Positions 22,401-34,156 of a DNA stretch of 64,000 nucleotides are shown here, piece after piece. Origin of the DNA: Solenopsis invicta (lineage: Eukaryota > Arthropoda > Insecta > Hymenoptera > Formicidae); NCBI RefSeq assembly GCF_016802725.1, contig NC_052665.1, positions 6,014,001 through 6,078,000 on the forward strand, in the 5' to 3' direction. The position numbers were made by a program, and so were the translations under genes. Every line of letters begins with the position of its first letter. Within the stretch, counting starts at the first letter, position 1. The notes below the pieces were generated by a model. It was not told where the DNA came from and made no database searches. It saw nothing but the letters and a program-made list of their open reading frames with translations.

Positions 22401-24767
22401 ATAATTATATTCTTTTATACTTATACTATTTCTTGTTTTTGATGTTTATATGTTGCGTATATTTTGAAATGCCAAACATACTATATGTAATCAATGACTC
22501 CAATTTCCTTAATCCAACAAAATTTTAGATTTTATTCTGCTACTTTTTACTTCACGTCTATATTAACGTTACACTTCTTCTATGAAAGTATTGTATCTAT
22601 AGGAATACATATTACTAGACAGCGTTTTAAGTATCATTTTAATCAAGGTTTCTGCACCAAAAGCAAAGTGCAGCGTATCTGCAGTACAGGGGATTGGTTT
22701 CAAAATTACGTGCAGAGAAGCCAGATAAGGATAAGAAAAACAGTGGTGCAGAACTTTATTGTCCTGAAGAAGCTCTTAGTGACAATGATGAGGCAGATAA
22801 ATCTCAGAAATCTCATTCAACGTCACATGGTAAACTATATAAATTCGATGATATATGATAAATTTTATTATACATGTTTTATATACATGTATGCCGTTGT
22901 TAGCAGATCAGTCAAAGGACGATAATAAGGAAGAACGGAAAAGAAGAAAACGTAGTCGCTGGGGTGATCCAGACAATAAGGTTGTTGTTACGGAAACAAA
23001 TGTACCTTCTGCTAATAGATCAGGTGCTATACTTCCGCAACCTGGTATAGCTATACCGGGACAAATTGGGCAACCCGCAGTTATAATTCCTTCTCCAACG
23101 AAGAGACAACATGTTAAATCAAAGAATCCGATGCTTACCAAGATTTCAAGGAATGATCCTGCACTTATTCATTATGCAAGACAAACGTTTGGTACACTCG
23201 ATTTAAGTGAAGAACAATGGAAAAAAGCAGAGGATCATTATAAGGTAAACATTTATTGTGTTGCATCAATTGTAAAAGATATACAGAGTATATTAAAATT
23301 CATTTTTTTCCGTTTGATTATACATATATGAAAATGTGAACAAGTGAAAAATGAATTTTAAGGATTAATTATTTTGTACACAGAAAAATATACATATAAT
23401 ATTTTTTTAGATAAATCTTTTATACCAAAATCTCTTAAGAAAAAGAGAAGAAGTGAAACGTTTGGAAGCACAAGGAAAACATAAATACGAGTACGACAGT
23501 GATGAAGAAACAGAAGGAGGAACTTGGGAGCACAAATTGAGATCTGCTGAAATGGAGGCGACACAGATGTGGGCCGAAGAATTAACTGCGCAAGCGGAAG
23601 GCAAACACCACATTGGCGATTTTTTACCACCGGATGAACTAAAAAAATTTATGGAACAATATAATGCCGTGAAGCAAGGAAAAGAACCTGATTTGAGCGA
23701 CTATAAAGAATATAAATTAAAGGAAGATAATATAGGTATGTTCCTTTTATATTCTTTATTAATATACAATATGTATATAATTACTTAATTTAAATCGCTT
23801 GATACGTTCGATGTAATACTTAGTATTTGTATCAAAGTTTTCGATGTAAACTAAATATAAATAATGGTTAATTTGTTGATTATTTCTTATTAATTTTTAA
23901 CTACTATTAATTTTTAATTTGAGTATTTTAAATTAAATATTAATTATATATATATATATATATATATGTCGTAGGCAAATAGCAATTTTTAGGAAAATAG
24001 TATCTGACTAGGCAAATAGCATTTGCCTGGTCAAATAGCTTAGAATTAAAACACAAAATGCCTGCTTTAAAAACCCAATAATTATAGAATTTTTGTGTTT
24101 TTCAAGCAAGCATGTGGTGTATTTAAAGTAGAGAATTAAAAACACAAAATGCCTGCTTTAAAAACACAAAAATTATGTAATTTATTCTAACCTAACCTAA
24201 CCTGGCAAATGCTATTTGCCTAGTCAGATACTATTTTCCTAAAATTGCTATTTGCCTGCGACATATATATATAAGTGCAAATAGTTTTTTGTTAAAATTT
24301 TCAATAATCTCATAACATTTTTTTACTTACAGGATTTCAGATGTTACAAAAGCTTGGATGGAGCGAAGGACAAGGGTTGGGTAGCGAGGGTAGCGGTCGT
24401 ATTGAACCAATTAACAAGTAATGCTCTTTTTATTACATTACTAATTGTTGTTTTTTTTGTATCGAATAAGTTTAATTAATATTTTCAAGCTCTTGATTAA
24501 TAATTATATTTCTAGAGCGACAAATAGACTCGATAGCGCAGGTTTAGGCTCTGAAAGACCAGACGGGGTATCTAGGGATGATGATGAATTTGATGCATAT
24601 AGAAAACGAATGATGCTTGCTTACAGATTTAGGCCTAATCCATTAGTAAGTGTCGCGATTGTTATAATAAAATAACACAAAGACATTTATAAGTAGAAAA
24701 TATCTACTTGTTGTTTTAATTATTACATTTTTTTTTTCAGAATAATCCAAGAAGACCTTATTACTAA
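19480..24767 (+). CDS. SUGP1: SURP and G-patch domain-containing protein 1 (splicing factor 4 homologue)
   Basis: Nine exons: 19480-19700, 19840-21047, 21341-21434, 22648-22829, 22907-23244, 23411-23735, 24333-24417, 24516-24645 and 24741-24767; phase-consistent, 869 aa. Diagnostic pieces are the N-terminal FANDGSFLDQF motif, an RS/RD-rich stretch (about 105-165), one SURP module across exons 3-4 (LARIVADCGDEIEQ ... FLHQKQSAAYLQYR), the KRKRRSRWGDP-like basic patch, GTWEHKLRSAEM, HHIGDFLPPDEL, a G-patch (LGWSEGQGLGSEG) and the C-terminal RMMLAYRFRPNPL followed by NNPRRPYY, nearly identical to vertebrate SUGP1. Role: spliceosome component acting at branch-site recognition with SF3B1; the G-patch activates a DEAH helicase. 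Odd: vertebrate SUGP1 has two SURPs, here only one is visible, and exon 2 carries a long Pro/Asn-rich repeat region (PPPN units) absent from human. Confidence 0.94.
23956..24275. mobile_element. Foldback/MITE-like element in SUGP1 intron 6
   Basis: Near-identical inverted arms at 23968-24028 and 24204-24262 (about 60 bases, one base substitution plus one indel by eye) are each flanked by an AT dinucleotide run. Between them are two direct repeats of about 50 bases (about 24042-24092 and 24132-24183) and three CCTAA units (24187-24203). Each arm contains the self-complementary GGCAAATAGCATTTGCC. No coding capacity. Insertion in a TA tract and the terminal inversion fit a non-autonomous DNA transposon, with the flanking TA run hiding any target duplication. 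Confidence 0.75.
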
Positions 24768-25276
24768 AAGCTAAAATATATTATCACTAAACTAATATTC
24801 CTTTTATTACAGAACAATGTAGTAGATTGCCTTTATTTTGTATATTTGAAATTGTATATTTCATTTTAAAATATATCTCTTATACAATTTTCGCCTTTTT
24901 CTAAATGCAATCGTTATCATTAATTTTTTGTACTTTAGTCGCGCATTATTCTTTCTTTAGTAGCTGAAGTAATGAAATTTTTACAAAGACAATTATTTAG
25001 AGTATTACTTTTTTAATACATTTCTATTTGTTACAGCAAAACTTATGTACGAAACTACAGAAGCATAAAAACAAATATTTACACAATTTTTATGAATTAT
25101 GTTTATATAAATCTTTACTAATGAAATTTTCTTAACCCAGTGAGGTAGGTTTGTATGTACATGTGTAATTTAGCTAGATTCATTTCTAAGTTAGGTTGAT
25201 ACAAAGCATTTTCTAACAATCCCGTGCTTTCCCCCTTTTTTGTATTGCAATGTGTATATATTGTGAAAATATTCAT
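24768..25276. other. Convergent 3' ends of SUGP1 (+) and the kinase-like gene (-)
   Basis: AT-rich DNA between two stop codons on opposite strands. It must hold both 3' UTRs within about 510 bp, so the transcripts may overlap at their ends. No other feature seen. Confidence 0.6.
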
Positions 25277-28200
25277 TTATATATAATTTCTATCAATAAG
25301 ATCTTTAAAAGTGCCTCTTACCATACTTTTAAAAACGCTGTCATTTTCTGCTCTATCTCGGAGCAAGTCTTCGTCATATGCCTTTTTCAAGTCCATATCA
25401 TTACTAGTAAATATGTGTAAAGTGTAAGTAGCCATTATTGCTCCATACTTCCCGAATTTGGCCAAATGTTGTGATAATGCCTCGTAAGGAAAAAGTAGAC
25501 TGGGATCGTAACCAGCTTTTTCGATAGTATTGGATAATTTTTCGTAATATTCGTCTATTAGTTGTTCATAATATTTACTCCTTGTTTCTTGAGTGCAGCA
25601 ACAAAAAAATACATAAAGTAGATCTAAAACGGGAGATGCGTAACGACAGATCTGAAGGTCTACGAAACGCAAGTCGTACGGATTTTTCTCCTGAAAGGAA
25701 ACAATGCCATGTATAAGATGTGAAAGTGTGCTTATCTATATTGACTTAACGTAAATAACATATTTCATCGAGGAAGTATCTAACTGTACACACTTGGTCG
25801 TATTTGAAAAGCATGTTGTTAGTCCAAGAGTCACCATGGTTTACAACAGCGTATGGCTCAGCAGCTTTTCCATCGGTTACATCATACAAGTGCTGTTGAC
25901 TCTTTTCTATGAATTGTTGATATCTTTCTATATAATGTTTGTCTTCATTTGCTAAAACCTATACGTGCATAAAGTACAAAAAAAAAAAAATAAAAAAAAC
26001 AATTCAAATTTTAATAAATTTTGATAGCGATTTTTAAAGACCAATAAAATATAAATCACCTTAAATATGGCTTCGACGAATATTTTTGTTTTATGTTCCA
26101 TTTTATCTCGATTTAATTTTGATGTAGGTTCACCGTTTTCATCTGGTTGTTGAAATATGGGATCCTTCATTTGCCTCAATTTCTCGAAGCCCGCCGGATT
26201 TGCCGCGCGCGTAATGAAGCTATACGCGTGAAATTCACCTAGGCATTTTATCGCCAAGCTGGCATGCGGGTAATCCATAATTTTTGTCTCCGACATCACG
26301 AAACCTTGGGGCGTTAGACTTTCGAACATCAGTATCTACGGTCAATTACATATCGTTATCTAAACGTCCGTTTCTCGTCGCTTTGGAAAATAAAGAAATA
26401 TTCTATAGAAAAGATACAAATCTAATCTCGGTAATCGCGCTACATGAGGAACATGTGAAAGTTTATCATGTTATGAGATAACTAAGGATGATAATCGCAA
26501 CGTTGTCGAGTCACGTCATCTTATGAACAGATATTCGTAGTTGTCTATTGACGATGAATGAGTTCCTTGTTTATGTGTATGCACGGCATACGCGTGCGCG
26601 TGATGTAAATGAATTCTTCACCAAAAAAGCAGCTGCAAATTGCAATGCAAATTAAAAATTAATGAAATATTAAATAAATTAATGAAATAATTTCTTCTTA
26701 CTAAAATTTTAAATCTTATCGTTAAACAAATATAATTATTGATTAATAGATAGTAAGTTATTACATCTTGTGCAAGATAAGATAAGGACACCTCTGCCAT
26801 TACAACGTAATTACCTTAACTCATTTTTTTTTAACGTCTTGCGCGCAAGAGTTCTTTCATCAAAATGTCAGGGATATTACGTACGTGAAGTTACGTGCCA
26901 AACAAGAATCAAGTCTTTAAAGAAGTATATACGTGCCATGTATGTACTTTCGCGAGCCATCTAATTATCAAGCACTTTGCTCCTCTACCGCGTGCCTAGC
27001 ATTGATTACATCGGCTTTTACTGTTAAATATGAAAACGGTGAAAAGACTCCAAAAATTGCGGAAGATATGCCGTTATTTGCCGTTATATACCGATTGCGA
27101 TTGTGCAGGCCGTTTTCTTATATAAACTTGAAATAATATTTATACGATAGCTTTCGAACGAACAATCGGAGGGTTGCGATTTAAAAGGAAGCGCGCTCGA
27201 TGAGTTGAACTCGTTCCGTTTTTCCGAAATCGATAATTTTGCAAACGCGCGAAATTGGAGCCATTGGCGCGCGCTATAGAGATAAGAGAATATAAGAGAA
27301 TTCTTTGGCTATAGTGCTTAAATGCAGATTGGTCATTAGCGAAAATATTGCGTAATGCAAAGGTTAACCGGACCTTATGTCTCACTTGATAATCTTTAAA
27401 CCAGTTTATTATGCCCGGACGGGCGCATATGCGCGCCCGTGTATATCCGTGTGTCATTATAAATCGACATTTCACTTCGCGACGGTGATGCCTGCGTTTT
27501 ATTACACGTATAAATCTCGTCGAGCCAATTTAGCAACGCATCGCGCGCGATTGTCTCTGAGAACGTGAGGAGAGTAGGAGTCAAACGGCTTCAACTGATC
27601 GAAATAAAAGATAATGTTCCAGGTAACAATGAAGTAATGTTTGAAATTTTACACTCGCAGCACTACACACAGTATCGTTCAATTATTTGACTTCCTTAAA
27701 GAAATGATTGCCGATCAGTTATCTTTCTTGCGGCCTCATTACGTGTGGCCGCGTGCTATATAATATTCCGCGCAAGAAAAGAGATTATGTAAAGGCAACG
27801 TATGAAATTTACATATGCGATTACATCGGTGCCCTACGTGATGTTGCTGCCTCATCGGTATGGATCACAGTTACGGTTTAGCAGTGGTGAACCGCAAAAT
27901 TACCTCTTTTCCAGTTGCATCGTTATAGTCCAATAAAACGGGGAAGCGATCGGCCATCCCGCCGCGTTCCTTCATGGTCTCTTTGAAGATCGGCAGTATC
28001 TCTTGATAGAAAAATGCCTCGCGCTGGAACAACGGTGTGACGCTTTGGTCACTCAAAACCTCCTCGGAGAGGTACGTCCGCGTAGTTTTGAGAATAAGCT
28101 CGAGTCTCTTGGCCTCGATTCCATCCTCGATCCCCTCGATCGTGCCGCGACAAACGAGGCTAACGTAATTGTCGCCTTTATTGGTGCCCTCGGTTACGTG

Positions 28201-28320
28201 AATTTTTGGAGCCGCCAGCTTGATGGTTTTCGCATATTCACGTAAATAATCGTGCAACCGTTCGAACATAATTTTCTCGTCTGCCATCTCTCTTTCTCGG
28301 ATGTCCTCGGCGCTTGCCAT
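25277..28320 (-). CDS. Ecdysteroid-kinase-like (EcKL, CHK-domain) protein
   Basis: Four exons on the minus strand: 28320-27904, 26335-26060, 25958-25794 and 25690-25277, all phase 0, giving 423 aa, typical for the family. Key motifs: N-lobe KGDNYVSLVCRG (glycine-rich region), ILMFESLTPQGF (the hinge after the first intron, usually LEDL.P.GF), the catalytic Brenner motif HGDSWTNN at about residue 272, and FVDLQ (metal-binding Asp about 297) followed by SPVLDLLYVFF. Family members phosphorylate small molecules; a few phosphorylate ecdysteroid hormones and others are linked to detoxification. Substrate here is unknown. Insects carry many EcKL copies, often in clusters; this one is alone in the window. 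The first intron is long (about 1.6 kb). The start ATG at 28320 directly follows a purine-rich (GAGACA) 5' leader. Confidence 0.9.
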
Positions 28321-29066
28321 CTCTCTCTCTCTGTCTCTGTCTCTGTCTCTCGCGCGGAGATCGACCGGATGTTGCTCTTACTTTGTTCCTTACGACAGAG
28401 GCAATAATAATACTCTTATAAACTTTGTTTCAAATCGCTGAGACGGGTATAATTCTAGCTGTTATGCACGCGACTGTTTGTCACACCTCGATGATAAGAG
28501 ACCGATTACTGGGACGATCGTTGAAAAGCATCGTTTATATGATTTTCGTTATCGCGACGTTCTTGCTTCGTAAATCGTTACTAGGCATGTTATAAACATT
28601 GTGAAATAAATACGCGATTATTTTCGATTTAATCTAGTTTGTATCATTGCAAGCTCTGTGAAAGAAGCTTTCTGTGCGCTATACATCTTTCGCGGTCTTC
28701 TCGTCTCCCCTCTTTCTCTCTCTCTCTCTCTCTTTCCTTTTATCTCAAATATGTTAAATATGTGCGATAGAATTATAAATTATATATTTCTGACGTGTGT
28801 AACCCTATTAAAAAGGCTGTTCACCTTTAACGTTACTTAGAACGAAAGGCGCTCGGGAGTACGGTCGTGTCGCTTACATCTGTTAGTTATTTTTATACCA
28901 AACGCGCAACAGAGAAAGGAAGGAAAAGAGAGGAGTGTGAGGCGTGGCGAGATACTGACCACCATTTCTCCAATTAAAGTGCCTTTACCCGTTTCCAATC
29001 GAGAAACGGTATTTCCTACGGATAGTCTACTTAAGTTTACTCTATATAGTCTTTAAAAAATAAATA

Positions 29067-29099
29067 CATAAATATAAATATAAATATAAATATAAATAT
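29067..29099. repeat. (TATAAA)n microsatellite
   Basis: About five tandem copies of a six-base ATAAAT/TATAAA unit. Confidence 0.9.
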
Positions 29100-29206
29100 G
29101 TACCTATGTAATTTCTCTCTTGAGCAGCTATACAGGAAATACCGATAAAATACTTTTATTTGTTTTCAAACGACAAAGAAAATGTATAAGTAATCTTAAC
29201 AGCACA

Positions 29207-29299
29207 AGATATCGTACGAATATTCTAGATATCGTACGAATATTCGTACAATATTAAGATATCGTACGTATATTTGTACGATATCGCGATATTCGTTCG
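29207..29299. repeat. Cluster of palindromic GATATCGTACGA units
   Basis: The 19-base unit AGATATCGTACGAATATTC occurs at 29207-29225 and 29227-29245, a diverged copy begins at 29257, and an inverted copy (TACGATATCGCG) begins at about 29277. Each unit contains GATATC and CGTACG palindromes. Confidence 0.85.
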
Positions 29300-32200
29300 A
29301 TAGCATATGCTGTTAGAGAGCAGATCGGCAAACATCAAAATGTATTTTACTTACTTTTGCTTCTTTACTTATATATTTAAAATATATGGGTGCGAAGTGT
29401 TCGTGGAATTCTCGTTTATATCGGCATAGACCACAGCAGATCCTAAATAATCCTAAACGCTCTTGTGAACAATTCGATCCGCTCACTTTACTGACCGGAT
29501 AAAAAACGCTCGGCGATGTCTTATAAAACTCTGTAAAATAAGAAGAGAAATTCTCAAGAAAGAAATTCTTGATTTAAATAAACAGAAAGTTATAGGCGAG
29601 AAGGTTCCCGCGCTTCTTATCAGAGATGCGACGGCGATGCACACGCTGGCCGTGGTGCAAACGGGAAATCGGCTGTTAGAGGAACAATCGGTATCTTATC
29701 CCGCTTACAAGTTGGCCAAGAGGATCTTTACGTACGGTGGCAATCGCACACGTTGTGACCCTACACAATTTGCCAACTTGTACTAGCCGCTTGCGTAATC
29801 GTGACTTTCATACGTTGCACTTTCGTTTTCGAAAGTGTGATGTAATCGCTATTTAGATAGAGGAGAATTCGATGGTACGAAAAAAAAAGAAAACTATCGT
29901 CAGTCGTTTCCTCGCGGAAGTGCCCGTAAAACTTCCAGCAGGAATTTGGAATTTAAGGATAATCACATTGAATGTGATAGCCTTGCGAAATAAGAAATGA
30001 TAAACAGAATCGATGTCGAATCGACGTAGATTCAATGTCAAAATCATCAAACTGATAGCATTTCGATAGGTCATTGCTCGCTAGGAACGGCTCATCGATG
30101 CACTCGACGAACCTAGCAAACGAAAATAAATTCAAATGGATTGAAAATTGCATTCATATTAATTTATTAAAAACTATTGAATTCAAATGAGTTGAAATGC
30201 GAAATAAACTATTTATTATTTTGAATTTGAATGGATTTATGTCCCTTTACATTTTACATTATTTTTTAATTTAGGTAAATTTTGAAATACAAAATGAATT
30301 ATTCATCATGTTGAATTCGAATGTACTCATATCCATATTATTATTACATCATATCCATATTGTATTTATATTATTTTAGGATTCGAAAAAACTAAAGCAC
30401 GAATTCGCACGAAAATGTCGAAATAAATTCCTTTCTATCCATTGCAACTTATTTTTGTGTGCTGGAGAGCCCTGGGAATATTATTGTTAGCAAGGTGGCA
30501 CCTTGCCCTATTTTATTTTTTTTCCTCGACAGGTACGCGAGGTCACTCGAAGCGAGAATATTTCTACGTGCGTTCTACAACAGAAGTTTGCATTTTTCAT
30601 ATTTTTCCTTTTACGAGGAAAGAATGGCTCTGCTAGAGTATCTCAAAATTTTACTACAGGTCTGAAAATAATTTTACATTTGCATCAAAATAATTTTGTA
30701 GAACACTGAAACCGGTTATTAAAATGTCAAAATTGCAACATTGCTCGTCATGCTCGAGTGTCCTTCACAATTTTATTTTGATACGGTCAAACAGTATTAT
30801 TTTTTAGATCTGTATCTAGCTAATTTCTTTTGGATAAAAATTTCTTTAGAGTGTGGCTCGTTAATTATAATAAAAATAAAATAAGTTAATAACTAGGAAG
30901 CTAAAGTAACATGGATCTTTTTCTCATTCATATGTATTTCACAGTCATATGTTACGACGTAAATTTAAATACGGCATTAATAGTTTCAACTTAGCTTTAG
31001 TCTTCTTCAGCCGCGCATGTACACAATTCAATTAATCATTTGGTTTTTTATATAATATTCTTTTAGGTACTTGAGCAAAAATCATTCTATCTTCTAACTA
31101 CGCATCTATTTAATTTCAGACTTGAAAAGTATGACGGATGAAGTATGTCGTCTCCAGTAAGCACATTACATATACGTCTTTAATGTTACGTTGGCGGAAC
31201 GTTATTAACTTTTCAGCGTTACCTTACAGCTGAAACTCGCTCACCGCTCATTGTCCGCGTAAATAGCTTTGTTGGAAAAAAAAAGAGAGAATAGTAAGTA
31301 TCGCGATCCCTATAATTTATTCATTTCTCAGCGTCGTTGCAAACCTTACGGCGTGGCGGCGGCGGTGGTGGCGGTGGCGTGCCCGAGACGTTGGTTTCGC
31401 ACGCGACGAAACGACGTCCCCTTCCCTTCGGAAGGAACTTAACTTAGTTCGCAGGATGACACTCCGATTTTCCGCGCGATCGCAGCGAGAGAGATCGCGT
31501 TCGCTGTCGATCGGGGCCGTTGACACGCCGCGATCGGTGGTGGTGCGCTGTGACGTGTCCTCTCGCAGATGACGCGCGAGCGGATGCCCCCTCGGGGGCG
31601 GCGAAGCGAAGGGAGAGATCCGTTTTTTTCATCGATCCCGATTGCCCAACGATCGAGAGGCACATAATAATCGCGGAGATTGTATCATAGCGGACCGGGA
31701 TATTTCAAGGCGATACAACACCATTCTCCAGCAAGTCGGAGTCGCGGACTCGCGCGCCGCGCGCCGATTCGGCCTTACTCCAGTATCCTCGATGTAATAA
31801 ACGAACGAGAGACTTGGCCCGCGGCGGTCCCGACCGCCGCCGTCGAACCTCGTTTTCTTCGTTTCTCGCGATCAGCCCGGGCGCAAATAAACGGCCGACG
31901 CGGACAAACCGGTCGGATCGTTCGTTAGTTGAGAGACAATCGGGCGCGAGCGCGACCGCGCGTCGTTATTCCTCTAATTCCTCTTTTCCCTTTCCACTTT
32001 AATTTGCCTTTACTCGCCGCTTGTCTCCCCTCGTCACGATCCGCCCGATCCACTTTGATCCACGCCTCTTACCTCTCTCTTTCTCTTCCTCTCTCTCTCT
32101 CTCTCTCTTTCTGTTTCCTCCGCTTTCCCTTTCGTTATCTTCACCCTGAAGCAGCACGATTCTCCAAACGTATCCTTCCGATATGCGCTGCCGATCGCAG

Positions 32201-33104
32201 AGTACTGCCAGATTATGTCTAATACAGATAAAACAGCCACGTGATTTTTCATCTACGTCAGATGTGACTAGTCATCGTCATATGACTGAGTTGAGATCAT
32301 AGTCGACTCCAATTACACTTATTGTCGTTTGCACGTACTATCTAGAAGTGACGTAATCTATAATGTGCTCTATGCTTACAGCATCTTGCCTCTCGTCTAT
32401 TACTCGTTTGCCTATTATACTTTATAAATCATTTTATTAACAATCGCGTTTCTTGTCACGTATTTTTTGTCTCTTGTGGCGTTCGTTAACTTTTATCTCG
32501 TCAATTTCAATAAATTTTGCAAAGAAGCAAAAAATGAGAAGCAGGAAAACAAACAAACGTATTGTGTATCAGCTCAGTCATATTTATGAGCATTCATAGT
32601 GCATGTGTATTGGAAGCCGTGAACGTATTTCTCGTTTACGTCCACAGTTTATTGCGCTATTGAAATTTTATTGTAAATTTTTTGTCATATTTTGCAGATT
32701 CATGATGAGGAAAGGTCGGAGACTGATATTGCGTAAAATCTCGATATCGCTATCGATATGGATTGAAGAAACATGTTTCATCTTTGAATTGATAGCTCTT
32801 CAACTTCAATCTTTATATAAATATTTATAATCGACAATATAAATCTTTATAACGGATAGCCGGTTTTTTTATCTTTGCAACAGAATTAAGTATAGGATGT
32901 CATTATCTATTGAGAATTATAGGCTCTGATCGGACGACTTCAAGATCGATTTACATTTAATACAAATTAAATAATGTATCAACAAAATCAATAAAACGAG
33001 CAAACAGTTGGATGTCATCGATATAAATAAAATCTCTTTAATTCTACATTCAAAACATAGACGACGTTTCGGTTCTACGGAGTTCTCTTCAGTATGCATC
33101 GTAT

Positions 33105-33276
33105 AATTTTACATAGTCAGAGATATACACAATGATGTCGACATTATTTCATAATTATGTGCAACATGTAGCGTATTAATAATAATTGTGTATCTCTCCG
33201 TTAATGTAAAATTACATGCATTCATACTGAATGCATACAATTATTATTAATACACTACACGTTGTACACAATTATT
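33105..33276. repeat. Nested inverted repeats (cruciform-like)
   Basis: Two interleaved inverted repeats: arms 33105-33133 with 33185-33213 (about 29 bases, imperfect), and arms 33151-33189 with 33238-33276 (39 bases, about 5 mismatches by eye). Smaller palindromes sit between them (GCATTC..GAATGC at about 33218-33234). No coding frame. It may be the remains of a foldback element or stacked MITEs. Confidence 0.7.
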
Positions 33277-33390
33277 GGATCCTCTTAAGAGAGGATTCCG
33301 TAGAGTTGTTTACGTTTTGAATGAAGAATTAGAGAGACTTAATTTATACTGAGAGAGACATTCAACTGTTTGCTAGTTTCTTTGGCCTTA

Positions 33391-33626
33391 TACAGCCATT
33401 GACAAAATTATTAGGCACCCTATTTATTTAACAATTTTTTCAATTTATAAAGAAATACATAACACTATCTTTATAAATGTTATCATTTATTTCTTAAATA
33501 ACCACATAAACTAATGTTTGCTTGGTTCACCATTGTTTTTTATAACTTATTTTTTAGTTTACGCAATTTAGTTATAAAAAATTTTAAAAAAAGCAAGGGT
33601 GCCTAATAATTTTGTCAATGGCTGTA
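33391..33626. mobile_element. Tc1/mariner-like MITE
   Basis: Perfect 30-base terminal inverted repeats at 33391-33420 and 33597-33626, starting TACAGCCATTGACAAAATTA and ending TGTCAATGGCTGTA. The outer TA dinucleotides fit the TA target duplication of Tc1/mariner elements, and the CAG....TTGACAAAATTATT.GGCACCC layout resembles Tc1-type ends. Total about 236 bp with an AT-rich centre and no transposase, so it is non-autonomous. The perfect ends suggest a recent insertion. Confidence 0.88.
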
Positions 33627-34075
33627 AATATACAGTATTTAATTTGTTTTAAATTTATGCCAGCTGATTTTATAAAATTTTTGTTTTACATTTAATGTTG
33701 ACGGTTGAATTTTCTAAAACGTTGCGAGTCGGAAAACTGTTTTCTCTGCAGTCATATGCATGTGCTGCACAATGATTTCATTGGCGTCTGCCTCCGTAAG
33801 TGTTTCAAGAACAATGCGTCACGAAGAAAGCGTCAGAGACGATTGGTTCTCGTATAATACAAGGTTTTACATTGTAGTAATCGAGGAAGGCGTGGCGCAT
33901 TTCTGAAAAATCGTTTAATTTTAATCTTCGCAGGAAATAATTGGTCCGTTTCTTCCAGAGCTGAGCTTCTCGCACAATTTCTTCCAGCTGAACTCCTTGC
34001 ACAGTTTCTTCCTATTTTTTTTTTCTCTCAACGGCAAAGAGAACCAGAGCAAATATTAGTTGTTGTGAAGAAATA

Positions 34076-34156
34076 CAAAATGCAATTCGCCAAGTACGGG
34101 CGTCGAACTCACTTAAACAGTGAGTTCGACGCTCGCACTTAGCGAATTGCATTTTG
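34076..34156. repeat. 81-nt near-perfect hairpin
   Basis: Arms 34076-34113 and 34119-34156 are 38 bases each and differ at three positions, around a 5-base loop (TAAAC). On the minus-strand RNA two of the three differences become G-U pairs. It lies in an otherwise unstructured non-coding stretch. Could be a small foldback element, an inverted duplication or a small-RNA precursor; the tight loop argues against a usual pre-miRNA. Confidence 0.8.

Larger units (their letters stand above)
28321..33104. other. Long non-coding interval, first part
   Basis: No conserved gene is recognisable. GC-rich blocks occur at about 29590-29830, 31310-31960 and 32030-32230, alternating with AT-rich DNA. The block at 31310-31960 is CpG-rich with overlapping frames on both strands and a GGC/GGT-rich run (about 31350-31380), and looks like a promoter or enhancer. 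The interval lies between the start of the kinase-like gene and the fibrinogen-domain gene and probably carries regulatory DNA for one or both, plus unseen 5' UTR exons. Confidence 0.45.

Noticed and set aside
29637..29786. 49-codon frame as a possible small gene
   Set aside because: No upstream ATG exon, no similarity known to me, and the motifs look regulatory; reported as a finding instead of a gene.
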